Virus record (IMG/VR): IMGVR_UViG_3300010885_009135
Location: 1 to 37,699 of that record
Source of the DNA: a virus
Length of the DNA stretch: 37,699 bases
Reading direction: 5' to 3' (one strand)
The translations under genes were made by a program, and so were the position numbers. Positions 8,193 to 14,678 of the stretch are shown piece after piece. Position 1 is the stretch's first letter. Every line of letters begins with the position of its first letter. Below the pieces are notes generated by a model. It was given only the letters and a program-made list of their open reading frames with translations. It searched no databases and was not told the origin of the DNA.

Positions 8193-8655
8193 TTCTAGTT
8201 CCCTTTTCTGATTTACGCAGGTAATAGGCTTTCTGAGCAACTCTAGCACAAGTTCGACACGCGCGTCCACCAGTTTTGTTACGTCCGGTTGTGAGCGTAA
8301 GCAATGTGTTTTCGGGCGTAAATTCATGCCCTCTTTTGCAATGCGTCAGATATTTCCTCCAATCATAATCGCCCCGTGCAATATTATCTTCTAATGTGCA
8401 AGGGTCCATATGTTTTGGATTTACGCAGTTACGAACTCGACATAAATGGTCTAAAGTCATTCCTTCTGGTATAGTGCCAATCTCTTGTGCATAAATAAAT
8501 CTATGCGCATATATCGTTTTGCATCCTGTAGTTCCCCAAACTGGGTACCCATCATGGGTGGTTTTTCCTGTCCACAACCAACAACCAGCCGTGGAGGAAT
8601 CAAAATCTATACGTTTCTGCATAAATTCTTTATCTAGACTTTTATCTAGTAACAT
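8185..8655 (-). CDS. HNH endonuclease, mobile type
   Basis: 156 residues. Residues about 20-90 read GCWLWTGKTTHDGYPVWG, then the HNH core LDHLCRVRNCVNPKHMDP with catalytic His in DH, the Asn, and the second His. A second zinc site follows, HCKRGHEFTPENT paired with RACRTC. This is the HNH_3 type found in free-standing homing endonucleases. The ATG overlaps the large terminase stop (TAATG); an in-frame ATG 15 bases earlier is possible. It is clearly more AT-rich than the terminase and portal genes and lies right after terL, a common insertion place, so recent arrival is likely. Some HNH proteins there help DNA packaging, which is an alternative. Confidence 0.9.
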   Translation of the reverse strand: MLLDKSLDKEFMQKRIDFDSSTAGCWLWTGKTTHDGYPVWGTTGCKTIYAHRFIYAQEIGTIPEGMTLDHLCRVRNCVNPKHMDPCTLEDNIARGDYDWRKYLTHCKRGHEFTPENTLLTLTTGRNKTGGRACRTCARVAQKAYYLRKSEKGTRNG

Positions 8656-10190
8656 TAACTCGCCATCCATCCTGTTGCTGTCTGGGACGGAACATAGTGA
8701 CGTGGATTGTTCTTGTCAATGCGATCTCCGCGATATTCGCGTGATGCAACAGGAAACGCGAATGTCAGCGCGATGGCGTCCGCCGCGTCAGGTGACGCGA
8801 CGCCGCGAGACTTCATGTCCTTCTTGCTCTCAAGAAACAGCGTCCCCCGGCTATCCGGCTTCGTCATAGGACCAATCAAGTCACTCTTGAGGAACCTGTC
8901 GCTAGGGATGTGTCCTGCCTTAAGCCACTCGCGCATGTCGCCCCACATCTCGGCGCGCTTGTTGCCCCACATGATCTGGTTCTTGGCTTTGCTGCCGAAG
9001 TTGACGCCTCTAATCTTGTAGCGTTGCTCCTTGAGCCTATCCACGACGCCTGCGCCTAGCCCACCCTCGTCGATGCAGACGAGCGCGGGCTTGAACTCCT
9101 CAATAGCTTCGATGACGTGACCGACAACTTCCATCGTGTCTGCGCCCCGGTGACGGCGCAACTCCACAATGTCCCGCCCGCGCCGGATGGCGATGACGGT
9201 AGCGTCTGCCCCGAAGCGGGCCGGATCAACGCCGATAGTAATCGGCGCCGTCTCGTCCTTGTACTTAGGGCGGCGCATGGCGTCATCGACGAGGCTGGAT
9301 GCGATGAACTGGTCGTCGCCTTCGCTTGGAAACTGGCCGTAGACCTCGACATGGGCTTGGTAGCTGTCGGGGCCGTATTCTTCTATGATGCGCTGGTAGA
9401 TGTTCTTGTCGGTGCCTTCCACGTCGCGAGCGTCCACGTTGCGCTGGTTCCAGAAGGCGCGCTTGTTGTGGAACGTCTCGTAGAAGTAGCCCTTGTTGCG
9501 CCGAGGGTTGGAGAACGCCAGATGAAAGCGGTTCGGCGTGTTCTCCGTGAAGAACCCGTCGCTCACCGCCCAAATGCTGTCAGGGATACCGCTGGCCTCG
9601 TCGAAGATCAGCATGACGCCATCCTCGTTGTGCAGCCCTGCGTAGGCGTCCGGGTTTTCTTCAGACCACAGCCGCCCTTCTGCCGCCCAGTAGCGTGTGC
9701 CTTTCTTCAGGTCGCGTTCGACCAACTCGGTTAGCCACTTGGCGGGCTTGATCTGGGTGGCGGCAATCTCGAACCAGTGGCTGTTGATCGACATCGCCAG
9801 CCACTTGGTAATCTCTGCCCACGTCACCTTCTGAAGCTGCGCCTCGGAGTTGGCCGACACGATGACAGACCCACCGATGCGGGTTGATAGCATCCACGCC
9901 ACCAGCCAACTGACGAGTGCAGACTTGCCGATGCCGCGCCCAGACGCCACGGTTTGCCGCAGCGTGTCAAAGTCAACCTTGCCCTTGTTCTGCTGGATAT
10001 GGTCGCGGATGTCACCTAGCAACTCCCGCTGCCATTTGCGCGGGCCTGTGTGGTTTGCCAGCGGCGTCCCCGCCTCGCCCCATGGGAAGGCCAGATAGAC
10101 GAACGCCAGCGGGTCATCCTTAATGGCGGGCGACCACAGCCGCGACATCAACTCCATCTCGTCCGCAGCTTTGTAGATCGGCTGCTGCAT
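8655..10190 (-). CDS. terL: Terminase large subunit
   Basis: 511 residues; the ATPase and nuclease that packages DNA into procapsids. Walker A is ASGRGIGKSA (about 82-91). Walker B is VMLIFDEASG with Asp197 and catalytic Glu198. The C-terminal RNase-H-like nuclease shows GVDPARFGAD (Asp322), CIDEGGLGAGVVDRL (Asp374) and SPDAADAIAL (Asp468, Asp471), so all catalytic acids are present. Its ATG overlaps the upstream stop (TGATG). Size and motif spacing fit headful-type terminases, in agreement with a circularly permuted genome, though packaging strategy cannot be proved from sequence. Confidence 0.97.
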   Translation of the reverse strand: MQQPIYKAADEMELMSRLWSPAIKDDPLAFVYLAFPWGEAGTPLANHTGPRKWQRELLGDIRDHIQQNKGKVDFDTLRQTVASGRGIGKSALVSWLVAWMLSTRIGGSVIVSANSEAQLQKVTWAEITKWLAMSINSHWFEIAATQIKPAKWLTELVERDLKKGTRYWAAEGRLWSEENPDAYAGLHNEDGVMLIFDEASGIPDSIWAVSDGFFTENTPNRFHLAFSNPRRNKGYFYETFHNKRAFWNQRNVDARDVEGTDKNIYQRIIEEYGPDSYQAHVEVYGQFPSEGDDQFIASSLVDDAMRRPKYKDETAPITIGVDPARFGADATVIAIRRGRDIVELRRHRGADTMEVVGHVIEAIEEFKPALVCIDEGGLGAGVVDRLKEQRYKIRGVNFGSKAKNQIMWGNKRAEMWGDMREWLKAGHIPSDRFLKSDLIGPMTKPDSRGTLFLESKKDMKSRGVASPDAADAIALTFAFPVASREYRGDRIDKNNPRHYVPSQTATGWMAS

Positions 10191-11215
10191 CAGATTACCT
10201 TTCGACGTTTGAATGTCAGAAAGTCTGCCGCTTCTTCTATATTGTCAAACGCCTGCACCAGCGACTGCTGGCCGTTGCGCGGCGTGATGATCGTCGCCAC
10301 CGATTGCCCGTCGCGCTGCTCGGTAAACTGCCCCTTGAGCGCGTAGTCGTCGCTATCCTTGTAGCCGCGCGCACGGATGAGGCAGGCGCGTTTGCCACCC
10401 GGCAACTCAATGCTACCCGTGGCGAACGTATGGATGTGGAACGCCGCGTAGATGTCGGCAGGCTCGTCCATCATCGCCGCGCGTTTCAGCCCGTGCAACT
10501 CGTTGTAGATCGAACTGCCCTTGAAGTTATGCCGCGCCCACGCCGTGGTGACGCCGCCGCAGGGCGACACAATCCGCATCTTGGCGTCCCAATCGCGCAT
10601 CAACACGCGGTTCGTGTTCATGCCCTCGAATATCCGCTTGCCGTGGTTCCATGTGTCGTGGTTTCCCAACAGCCAGATCAGCCAGTTGACACCCAAATCT
10701 TTCAGTGCCCACTCGACCAGTTCCCAGCCTTCGGAGACAGTAGCCGAATGCTCGCCGTAGAGGCGCTCCAGCTTGCCGACCCAGTTGTTGATGCTGTCGC
10801 CGCCGTTCGCGCCGTACATGCCCTCGGTCACGGCGCAGATGCGGGCGTGACGCTCGAAGCCAACCAGATCGCAGTACGGGTCGTCAAGATGCGGATCGCC
10901 GAACCAACAGATACCGTAAGGTCCAGCAATCGGCACCCGGATCGTCTGCCACGCCTGCGCCCGGTCGTGGGCGATACGCAGGCCGTTGCGTAGCTTCATC
11001 GTTGCCAGACGCTCTAGGAACGGCAAGTCTGACGGCGGCAACTCGTCAATGACAAGTTCTCCGGTCGCCAAACTCTGCATATCTGCGGCCTTGAGCGTAT
11101 CCTGCAATGCGCTGCGTGATAGCCCGAGTGCCGCTGCGGTTGCGGTCTGATTGCGACCGTGTGCCTCAAATGCGTTGAGGCGACGTGCTACTTCTTCGGC
11201 GCTAACAGGTATCAA
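10190..11215 (-). CDS. HTH plus calcineurin-like metallophosphoesterase
   Basis: 341 residues. Residues 1-45 hold a helix-turn-helix of the Fis/Hin type (NQTATAAALGLSRSALQDTL). From about 98 comes a metallophosphoesterase with the two-metal motifs in order: FGDPHLDD (Asp107, His109), GGDSINN (Asp140, Asn143), LLGNHDTW (Asn185, His186, Asp187), His229 in WARHN and FHIHTFATG (His260, His262). The set appears complete, so it should be active on a phosphodiester or phosphomonoester. The start is TTG one base after the terS stop, with GAGG about ten bases upstream; no ATG is available before residue 46. It lies between the terminase genes and overlaps terL, so a role in packaging or DNA-end handling is plausible. 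The substrate is unknown. Confidence 0.88.
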   Translation of the reverse strand: MIPVSAEEVARRLNAFEAHGRNQTATAAALGLSRSALQDTLKAADMQSLATGELVIDELPPSDLPFLERLATMKLRNGLRIAHDRAQAWQTIRVPIAGPYGICWFGDPHLDDPYCDLVGFERHARICAVTEGMYGANGGDSINNWVGKLERLYGEHSATVSEGWELVEWALKDLGVNWLIWLLGNHDTWNHGKRIFEGMNTNRVLMRDWDAKMRIVSPCGGVTTAWARHNFKGSSIYNELHGLKRAAMMDEPADIYAAFHIHTFATGSIELPGGKRACLIRARGYKDSDDYALKGQFTEQRDGQSVATIITPRNGQQSLVQAFDNIEEAADFLTFKRRKVI

Positions 11216-11216
11216 A

Positions 11217-11672
11217 TTATTTTTCCTCTAGCCGTGTCGCCTCGGCTACATACTCTACTTGTTCGACGGGGGGAAGGTGTGTGTAAGTTCCTTCAATGAC
11301 GCGCATCTGCGCCTTCTCCAACGCGCCCGTGATGCTGATCTGCTGGTCGATGTTCACGTCAATCTGCTGCTTGGCGACCCACCCATGCTGATGCTTGAGA
11401 ATGTCCAGCGCGGCCTTGGCATCGCCTGCGGCTGCTGCGGCGTACAGCGTCTTGGCGGCGTTGATCTCGCCGTCAGCGCGGCCCTTCATCTCAGCCATCT
11501 CCGCCAGCGGGTCGGCTTCCTGCAAGCGCCGAAACTGTATGGGTGTCAGCCCAGACGCCATCGCCAAACTGTCGCCCTTCAGGCCATACAGCGCGGCATT
11601 ATATATAGCCTCCAACCGCGCCTCAGTTGCCTGTTGGCGCTCGGGTGTGAACGGCAGAGAGTAAAAGGACAT
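11217..11672 (-). CDS. terS: Terminase small subunit candidate
   Basis: 151 residues from the ATG at 11672; a TTG at 11708 would add 12 residues and neither has a strong ribosome site. The N-terminal half has a helix-turn-helix-like stretch (SLAMASGLTPIQFRRLQEAD), then a helical Ala-rich central part (EINAAKTLYAAAAAGDAKAA) and LDILKHQHGWVAKQQIDVNI, a pattern common in small terminases where it leads to the oligomerisation region. It recognises the packaging site and stimulates the large subunit. First gene of the leftward late block, next to the control region. The only doubt is the start. Confidence 0.78.
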   Translation of the reverse strand: MSFYSLPFTPERQQATEARLEAIYNAALYGLKGDSLAMASGLTPIQFRRLQEADPLAEMAEMKGRADGEINAAKTLYAAAAAGDAKAALDILKHQHGWVAKQQIDVNIDQQISITGALEKAQMRVIEGTYTHLPPVEQVEYVAEATRLEEK

Positions 11673-11718
11673 AGGCGATAGCCTAGTTTCTGTTTTGCTG
11701 TTGGTCAACTATTGTTTG

Positions 11719-11947
11719 GCAATAAGCTAAAAAAATAAAAATTGTCTGCGGACGGTCTGTCACAGTCAGTGCGGTCGGTCGGCCCCCCTCCCCCCCTCTC
11801 AGGAAAAATGCGTTTCGCTTGGCGCCGACGCCGGGGCGCTTCGCGTGGCGCTTATTGCTAACGGTTCTCATTAGCAGAGGAAAAACGCCAGCCAGCTTGT
11901 TGCTAATGGTTCGCAATAAGGCTGCATCGTGCTGTTTTGCTTATTGC
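11719..11947. repeat. CTTATTGC repeat family
   Basis: GCAATAAGC at 11719-11727, GCTTATTGC at 11850-11858, GCAATAAG at 11913-11920 and GCTTATTGC at 11939-11947: two copies in each orientation. Two of them are part of a longer pair, TTGCTAACGGTTC (11855-11867) and TTGCTAATGGTTC (11900-11912), 45 bases apart. Such spaced, mixed-orientation copies suggest binding sites for a repressor or initiator. Confidence 0.55.
11783..11800. other. C-rich/G-rich tract
   Basis: The plus strand has runs of six and seven C separated by one T, then CTCTC. The minus strand therefore has G7-A-G6, upstream of the small terminase. It might form G-rich structure in the leftward transcript, but only two G-runs are present, short of a canonical three-layer quadruplex motif. 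Confidence 0.4.
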
Positions 11948-11973
11948 TATTGCGAGTGCTATCGCAATAGCAA
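11944..11973. repeat. Perfect 11-bp inverted repeat
   Basis: TTGCTATTGCG and CGCAATAGCAA are exact reverse complements separated by eight bases. It may be an operator for a dimeric regulator or a strong cruciform or hairpin. It covers the -10 region of the candidate leftward promoter described next, which would suit a repressor site. Confidence 0.6.
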
Positions 11974-11992
11974 ACTTGATAATGCTTGTCAA
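11964..11992 (-). promoter_or_regulatory. Candidate leftward sigma-70 promoter
   Basis: On the minus strand a consensus -35 TTGACA (11992-11987) is followed after 17 bases by TATTGC (11969-11964). The -35 is perfect and the spacing ideal, but the -10 matches only its first half. The -10 lies inside the perfect inverted repeat, which suggests control by a bound protein. It would drive the terminase and late genes. Confidence 0.35.
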
Positions 11993-12040
11993 TAGCGTTC
12001 GATTGCGCGCGCCAGTCTGAATATGAACGGTTGTTCATAA

Positions 12041-12367
12041 TTGGGTCATCCACGATAGAAAAGCATGACCCAACTTTTTCGCTTATGTTATCAATGGTTT
12101 AAGGCCAAAAAAGGCCCAAATAGGCAATTGTCATGCGAAAACACAAACGCACCACGCCGCTATGTACAGCGTCCCCGTCGCGGTAGCGTATTACCCATAT
12201 ACTACACATATATATTTTCATCTCTTCAAAACACAATATTCCAATATATGACCCAAGAATAACGCTAACGCGTTGATAACAGGCAACAAAAGTTGGGTCA
12301 TCGCATTCAGCCCCATGACAAACCCTATAGCTAACCCGTTGATAACAGGAAACAAAAGTTGGGTCAT
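12041..12367. repeat. TTGGGTCAT iteron-like family
   Basis: TTGGGTCAT occurs at 12041-12049, 12293-12301 and 12359-12367, and its complement ATGACCCAA at 12065-12073 and 12248-12256. The copies at 12065, 12293 and 12359 each carry, on the TTTT/AAAA side, a related TGTTATCAA/TTGATAACA element. The result is a composite element with two direct copies and one looser inverted copy. This is the arrangement expected for an origin or a cooperative operator. Confidence 0.6.
12264..12302. repeat. 39-bp direct repeat, copy 1
   Basis: Starts GCTAACGCGTTGATAACAGG and ends AAAAGTTGGGTCATC. It matches 12330-12368 at 37 of 39 positions, 66 bases apart. This is the longest repeat of the control region and includes one TTGGGTCAT element. 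Confidence 0.8.
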
Positions 12368-12368
12368 C
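12330..12368. repeat. 39-bp direct repeat, copy 2
   Basis: Starts GCTAACCCGTTGATAACAGG and ends AAAAGTTGGGTCATC. It differs from copy 1 at two positions. The near-identity of non-coding copies argues for selection on a protein-binding or structural role, or for recent duplication. Confidence 0.8.
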
Positions 12369-12400
12369 CCCGCCGCGTAAACTACCCAAAAACATCTATT

Positions 12401-12429
12401 TTGACCCTCCAACATTACAAGTTGGTAAT
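12401..12429 (+). promoter_or_regulatory. Weak upstream rightward promoter candidate
   Basis: TTGACC (12401-12406), 17 bases, GGTAAT (12424-12429). Its -35 overlaps a GACCCTC element, as does that of the stronger promoter 44 bases downstream. It could be a second early promoter or only a regulator site. Confidence 0.25.
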
Positions 12430-12444
12430 TAAGGGTTATATTGC

Positions 12445-12473
12445 TTGACCCTCAAAAGCGACCCTCATAAGAT
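12445..12473 (+). promoter_or_regulatory. Candidate rightward early promoter
   Basis: TTGACC (12445-12450) and TAAGAT (12468-12473) with 17-base spacing, about 30 bases upstream of the first rightward gene. GACCCTC occurs at 12403, 12447 and 12460, so two copies lie within this promoter and one upstream. That suggests an operator. Host RNA polymerase is presumed to use it because no phage polymerase gene was found. Confidence 0.55.
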
Positions 12474-12503
12474 TGGCGAACGGAAACAAAAGGAGACGAC
12501 GAC

Positions 12504-12716
12504 ATGACCACCTACAATGCCGAGGCGGTCTCCGCCGATCCGCGCGGCCCAGTCCGCAGAATTCAGGCGGTTGATTTGTCTCGCCGCGCAGTTCGCGGCG
12601 ACGGTTGGACCTACCTGACGATGGAACCTTGCGGTCATGTCGGGGCATTCGTGTCACACCACCATTACAACGTCGGCGACGACCAGCATTGTTTCGCCTG
12701 CCGCGCCACCGCCTGA
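12504..12716 (+). CDS. Small Cys/His-containing early protein, unknown
   Basis: 70 residues, first gene of the rightward block, with AAAGGAG upstream of the ATG. The C-terminal half is PCGHVGAFVSHHHYNVG followed by DQHCFACRATA, which supplies a Cys, several His and a CxxC pair, enough for a zinc site. The N-terminal half is Arg-rich and polar. As the first product made, it may act on host functions or regulate transcription, but I recognise no family. Confidence 0.65.
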   Translation: MTTYNAEAVSADPRGPVRRIQAVDLSRRAVRGDGWTYLTMEPCGHVGAFVSHHHYNVGDDQHCFACRATA

Positions 12717-12746
12717 ACAATCCAATCAAAGGAACAATCCAATGAC
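12708..12746. repeat. 39-bp translation-start repeat, copy 1
   Basis: From ACCGCCTGAACAATCC through CAAAGGAAC to the ATGAC of the next gene; identical to 12948-12986 except for one base (12739/12979). It includes the stop codon of the preceding gene, the AAAGGA ribosome site and the start codon of the 66-residue gene. Confidence 0.9.
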
Positions 12747-12942
12747 CGCATCACATAGCATGCTGCACTATCTAGTTACCGGCGATAAGCTATGGAATGG
12801 CGTTATCGTTACCGCGCCACTAGCTGCCGCATATAATCGTCTGACAGACAAAATTGCATCATATGACAGCAAGGGGCGCAATGCGCCGGAAAACCTATTG
12901 AACGGTCGGCACAACTTGCTCAATGGTCATTATAACTGGTAG
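12742..12942 (+). CDS. 66-residue protein of unknown function
   Basis: Starts at the ATG at 12742 with AAAGGA upstream. The protein is mixed (SMLHYLVTGDKLWNGVIVTA, then LAAAYNRLTDKIASYDSKGR) and ends with a short internal repeat, NLLNGRHNLLNGHYNW. No membrane segment or known motif. It is flanked by two 39-bp copies of a start-site sequence exactly 240 bp apart, so it looks like a gene cassette gained or duplicated as a unit. Codon use resembles the rest of the block less well (more AT at third positions). Confidence 0.6.
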   Translation: MTASHSMLHYLVTGDKLWNGVIVTAPLAAAYNRLTDKIASYDSKGRNAPENLLNGRHNLLNGHYNW

Positions 12943-12947
12943 CACCA

Positions 12948-12986
12948 ACCGCCTGAACAATCCAATCAAAGGAACAATACAATGAC
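12948..12986. repeat. 39-bp translation-start repeat, copy 2
   Basis: Second copy, in front of the 114-residue gene. Here the CCTGA has no coding role, because the preceding gene stops eight bases earlier with TAG. It is therefore a relic of a gene end, which supports a 240-bp insertion or duplication event. Confidence 0.9.
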
Positions 12987-13326
12987 AGCCAAAACCATTT
13001 ACGAAATCCACGACGCTGCATTCGCTCGCGTCTCCGCCTACGTCATCCTTGATACGACTGGCGCACTCGTCGCCACCGTGTCGATCAAATATCCGACGGA
13101 CGGCGCGGGACGCCTTTACGCCTACGTCCACGTCATCGGCGCGCCTATGGTGCGCGGTAGCGCGTCCGGCGGCGGCTATGACAAGCGCAGCGCCGCTTGC
13201 GCCAGTGCCGCCAAGGCTAGCAAGGATTGGCCGGACGCCTTCCGCGCCGCCATGATGGCGAATGCTGGCGCGTCATGGGACCGCGCGGTCTCCGATGCGG
13301 GGTATATCGTCCATCAGGCCATCTAA
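12982..13326 (+). CDS. 114-residue early protein, unknown
   Basis: The N-terminal half is beta-like (FARVSAYVILDTTGALVATV, then GRLYAYVHVIGAPMVRG). A Gly/Ser-rich SASGGGYDKRSAACASAAKA leads into a helical C-terminus (FRAAMMANAGASWDRAV). I recall similar small proteins on phages and plasmids without a known function. Good ribosome site within the repeated leader. A long perfect hairpin follows its stop. Confidence 0.7.
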   Translation: MTAKTIYEIHDAAFARVSAYVILDTTGALVATVSIKYPTDGAGRLYAYVHVIGAPMVRGSASGGGYDKRSAACASAAKASKDWPDAFRAAMMANAGASWDRAVSDAGYIVHQAI

Positions 13327-13333
13327 TTTCATA

Positions 13334-13372
13334 GGCCTTCAAAATAGTGCTTTACATGCTATTTTGAAGGCC
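13334..13372 (+). terminator. Strong hairpin after the 114-residue gene
   Basis: GGCCTTCAAAATAG and CTATTTTGAAGGCC pair perfectly over 14 bases around an 11-base loop, eight bases after the stop codon. No T-run follows, so it may be a factor-assisted terminator, an mRNA-stabilising end or a processing site. It is AT-rich in the upper stem. Confidence 0.5.
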
Positions 13373-13449
13373 CTAATAGTGGACTTGTCCAACCGCCCTC
13401 AAACATCTCCCCGCCCTTCAACGCCTGCTACCGGAACGCTCCTCTAATT

Positions 13450-13478
13450 ACTACCGCCTCTTTAGCAAGGGCGGTAGT
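13450..13478 (+). terminator. Second hairpin before the clamp-like gene
   Basis: ACTACCGCC and GGCGGTAGT form a nine-base-pair stem around 11 bases, 41 bases before the next ATG. No T-run. With 13334-13372 it makes a tandem hairpin pair in the 193-bp gap, which holds no other gene. It may separate expression of the first small genes from the rest. Confidence 0.4.
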
Positions 13479-13519
13479 GTTAAGCCTCTCTCCTTCACAC
13501 TCTCATAAGGTAAAATCAA

Positions 13520-14095
13520 ATGACAACTAATGCACTCACAATCTCCGCTAATGTCCTTCGCGCTGCACTTGTTTGCGCATCGACGGACCCGCACCGCTAC
13601 TACCTTCACGGCGTTTATGTGGACCCGCGCGGCTATCTCGTCTCGACCGACGGACACCGTATGTTTGTCGGCAAGATTGACGTTAGCAACGGGATCGGCT
13701 TTGAAGGCTGGATAATTCCGGCTGGCGTCGTCAAGCGCGCGTTGACCGGCCATAAGGCTGCAATGATCGACATTAGCCCGACACGTTGCGGTGACATTGG
13801 ATGCGAGCCTGTAGACGGCACATTCCCAGATTGGACGCGCGTAGTCGCCCCTGCGGACGTGTCAAACGTCCCGGCGCAGTTTAACCCCGCATATATCGGC
13901 GATATGGGTAAGATTGCCGCCGCACTATCGGGTAGCAAATCCGCACCAGTCCACGTCCACTATAACGGCGACGGCCCTACGCCTATCACGTTCCCGTCGT
14001 ATGAATACCTAGCTTTTGCTATCCTACTGCCTATCCGGCAGGCGCATAATTTGATGGATTGGGAAGCAACCCGCAGCGAAACTATGCCCGCCTGA
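13520..14095 (+). CDS. Beta sliding clamp-like protein
   Basis: 191 residues, about half the length of a bacterial DnaN. The stretch RYYLHGVYVDPRGYLVSTDG followed by HRMFVGKID resembles the central-domain signature of clamps (the 'G...V.TDGHRL' motif). FEGWIIPAGVVKRAL, then PDWTRVVAP, follow in the order seen in phage clamp-like proteins, which usually carry only part of the three-domain clamp. It could act as a processivity factor for the phage polymerase or capture the host polymerase, since the replication genes lie downstream in the same block. SD ATAAGG upstream. Confidence 0.72.
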   Translation: MTTNALTISANVLRAALVCASTDPHRYYLHGVYVDPRGYLVSTDGHRMFVGKIDVSNGIGFEGWIIPAGVVKRALTGHKAAMIDISPTRCGDIGCEPVDGTFPDWTRVVAPADVSNVPAQFNPAYIGDMGKIAAALSGSKSAPVHVHYNGDGPTPITFPSYEYLAFAILLPIRQAHNLMDWEATRSETMPA

Positions 14096-14107
14096 CAACC
14101 CCGCCTA

Positions 14108-14129
14108 GGGGCGGCAATGGTGCCGCCCC
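14108..14129 (+). terminator. GC-rich hairpin after the clamp-like gene
   Basis: GGGGCGGCA and TGCCGCCCC pair perfectly around ATGG, 12 bases after the stop codon. No T-run follows. It may attenuate transcription or protect the upstream message. Confidence 0.5.
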
Positions 14130-14149
14130 AACCCCTGAAAGGACATATC

Positions 14150-14367
14150 ATGACCGACACACCCCAAGCACTTGCCACCGCCGCCCTAGATGCCGCGCTG
14201 CTAGCCGCCGCCGCCGCCGCCGCACTATATGACGCCGCGCGGGAGACGCTAACAGACTTGCAGATTGCCGAAGAACTTGCAGAAACCGCAGCACACGAAG
14301 CTAAAAATGTTTACGATGCCGCGTGTGAGTTAGTGATCGCCGCCCGCTCCGTTGCAGGGTTTGAAGC

Positions 14368-14371
<4 letters not shown>
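14150..14371 (+). CDS. Alanine-rich helical small protein
   Basis: 73 residues from the ATG at 14150 (GAAAGGA upstream). Over one third Ala, with a run LLAAAAAAALYDAARETLTD-like (residues 18-38) and then acidic helices (QIAEELAETAAHEAKNVYDA). Probably a helical hairpin or bundle. It starts the array of overlapping small genes: the next ATG overlaps its stop (ATGA). No function recognised. Confidence 0.6.
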
Positions 14372-14594
<223 letters not shown>

Positions 14595-14598
<4 letters not shown>

Positions 14599-14678
14599 AC
14601 ATCGCCCAAGGCGTCATCATGGCGCTATGTCTCGTCATCATCGTCATTGCGATGAACGTATTGGAGTACATCCTATGA
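14595..14678 (+). CDS. 27-residue membrane micro-protein
   Basis: GTG start overlapping the preceding stop (GTGA) and a stop overlapping the next start (ATGA). The peptide, beginning MNIAQGVIMALCLVIIVIAM, is a single hydrophobic helix with a short polar end (NVLEYIL). The double overlap and the near-perfect membrane-helix composition favour a real gene. Function unknown; membrane-active small phage proteins include holin-like and superinfection-exclusion types. Confidence 0.5.

Larger units (their letters stand above)
11709..12503. other. Gene-free divergent control region, candidate origin
   Basis: This 795-bp stretch between the diverging blocks has no convincing gene. It contains a C-rich tract (11783-11800), four copies of an 8-base CTTATTGC or its complement, a perfect 11-bp inverted repeat (11944-11973), five TTGGGTCAT elements in both orientations, a 39-bp near-perfect direct repeat, three GACCCTC elements and promoter-like sites in both directions. 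Much of it (12000-12480) is AT-rich compared with the coding DNA. Dense iteron-like repeats with an AT-rich segment are typical of phage origins and of early operator regions; both roles may coexist. Confidence 0.6.

Noticed and set aside
11683-11916. Leftward frame of 77 codons with repeated MRTISNK/MRTVSNK
   Set aside because: The repeats come from the non-coding TTGCTAA DNA repeats, composition is unlike the other genes, and it overlaps the terS start and the C-rich tract.
12065-12262. Rightward frame MTQLFRLCYQWF, 65 codons
   Set aside because: Starts inside an ATGACCCAA element, no ribosome site, AT-rich and unlike a phage protein; more likely chance.
12099-12415. Two leftward frames over the 39-bp repeats
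   Set aside because: Their repeated peptide blocks (YQRVS) just reflect the direct repeats; no ribosome site, poor codon use, AT-rich control region.
11709-12503. CRISPR array or tRNA genes in the repeat-rich region
   Set aside because: Repeats are few, in both orientations and unevenly spaced; no cloverleaf was seen.
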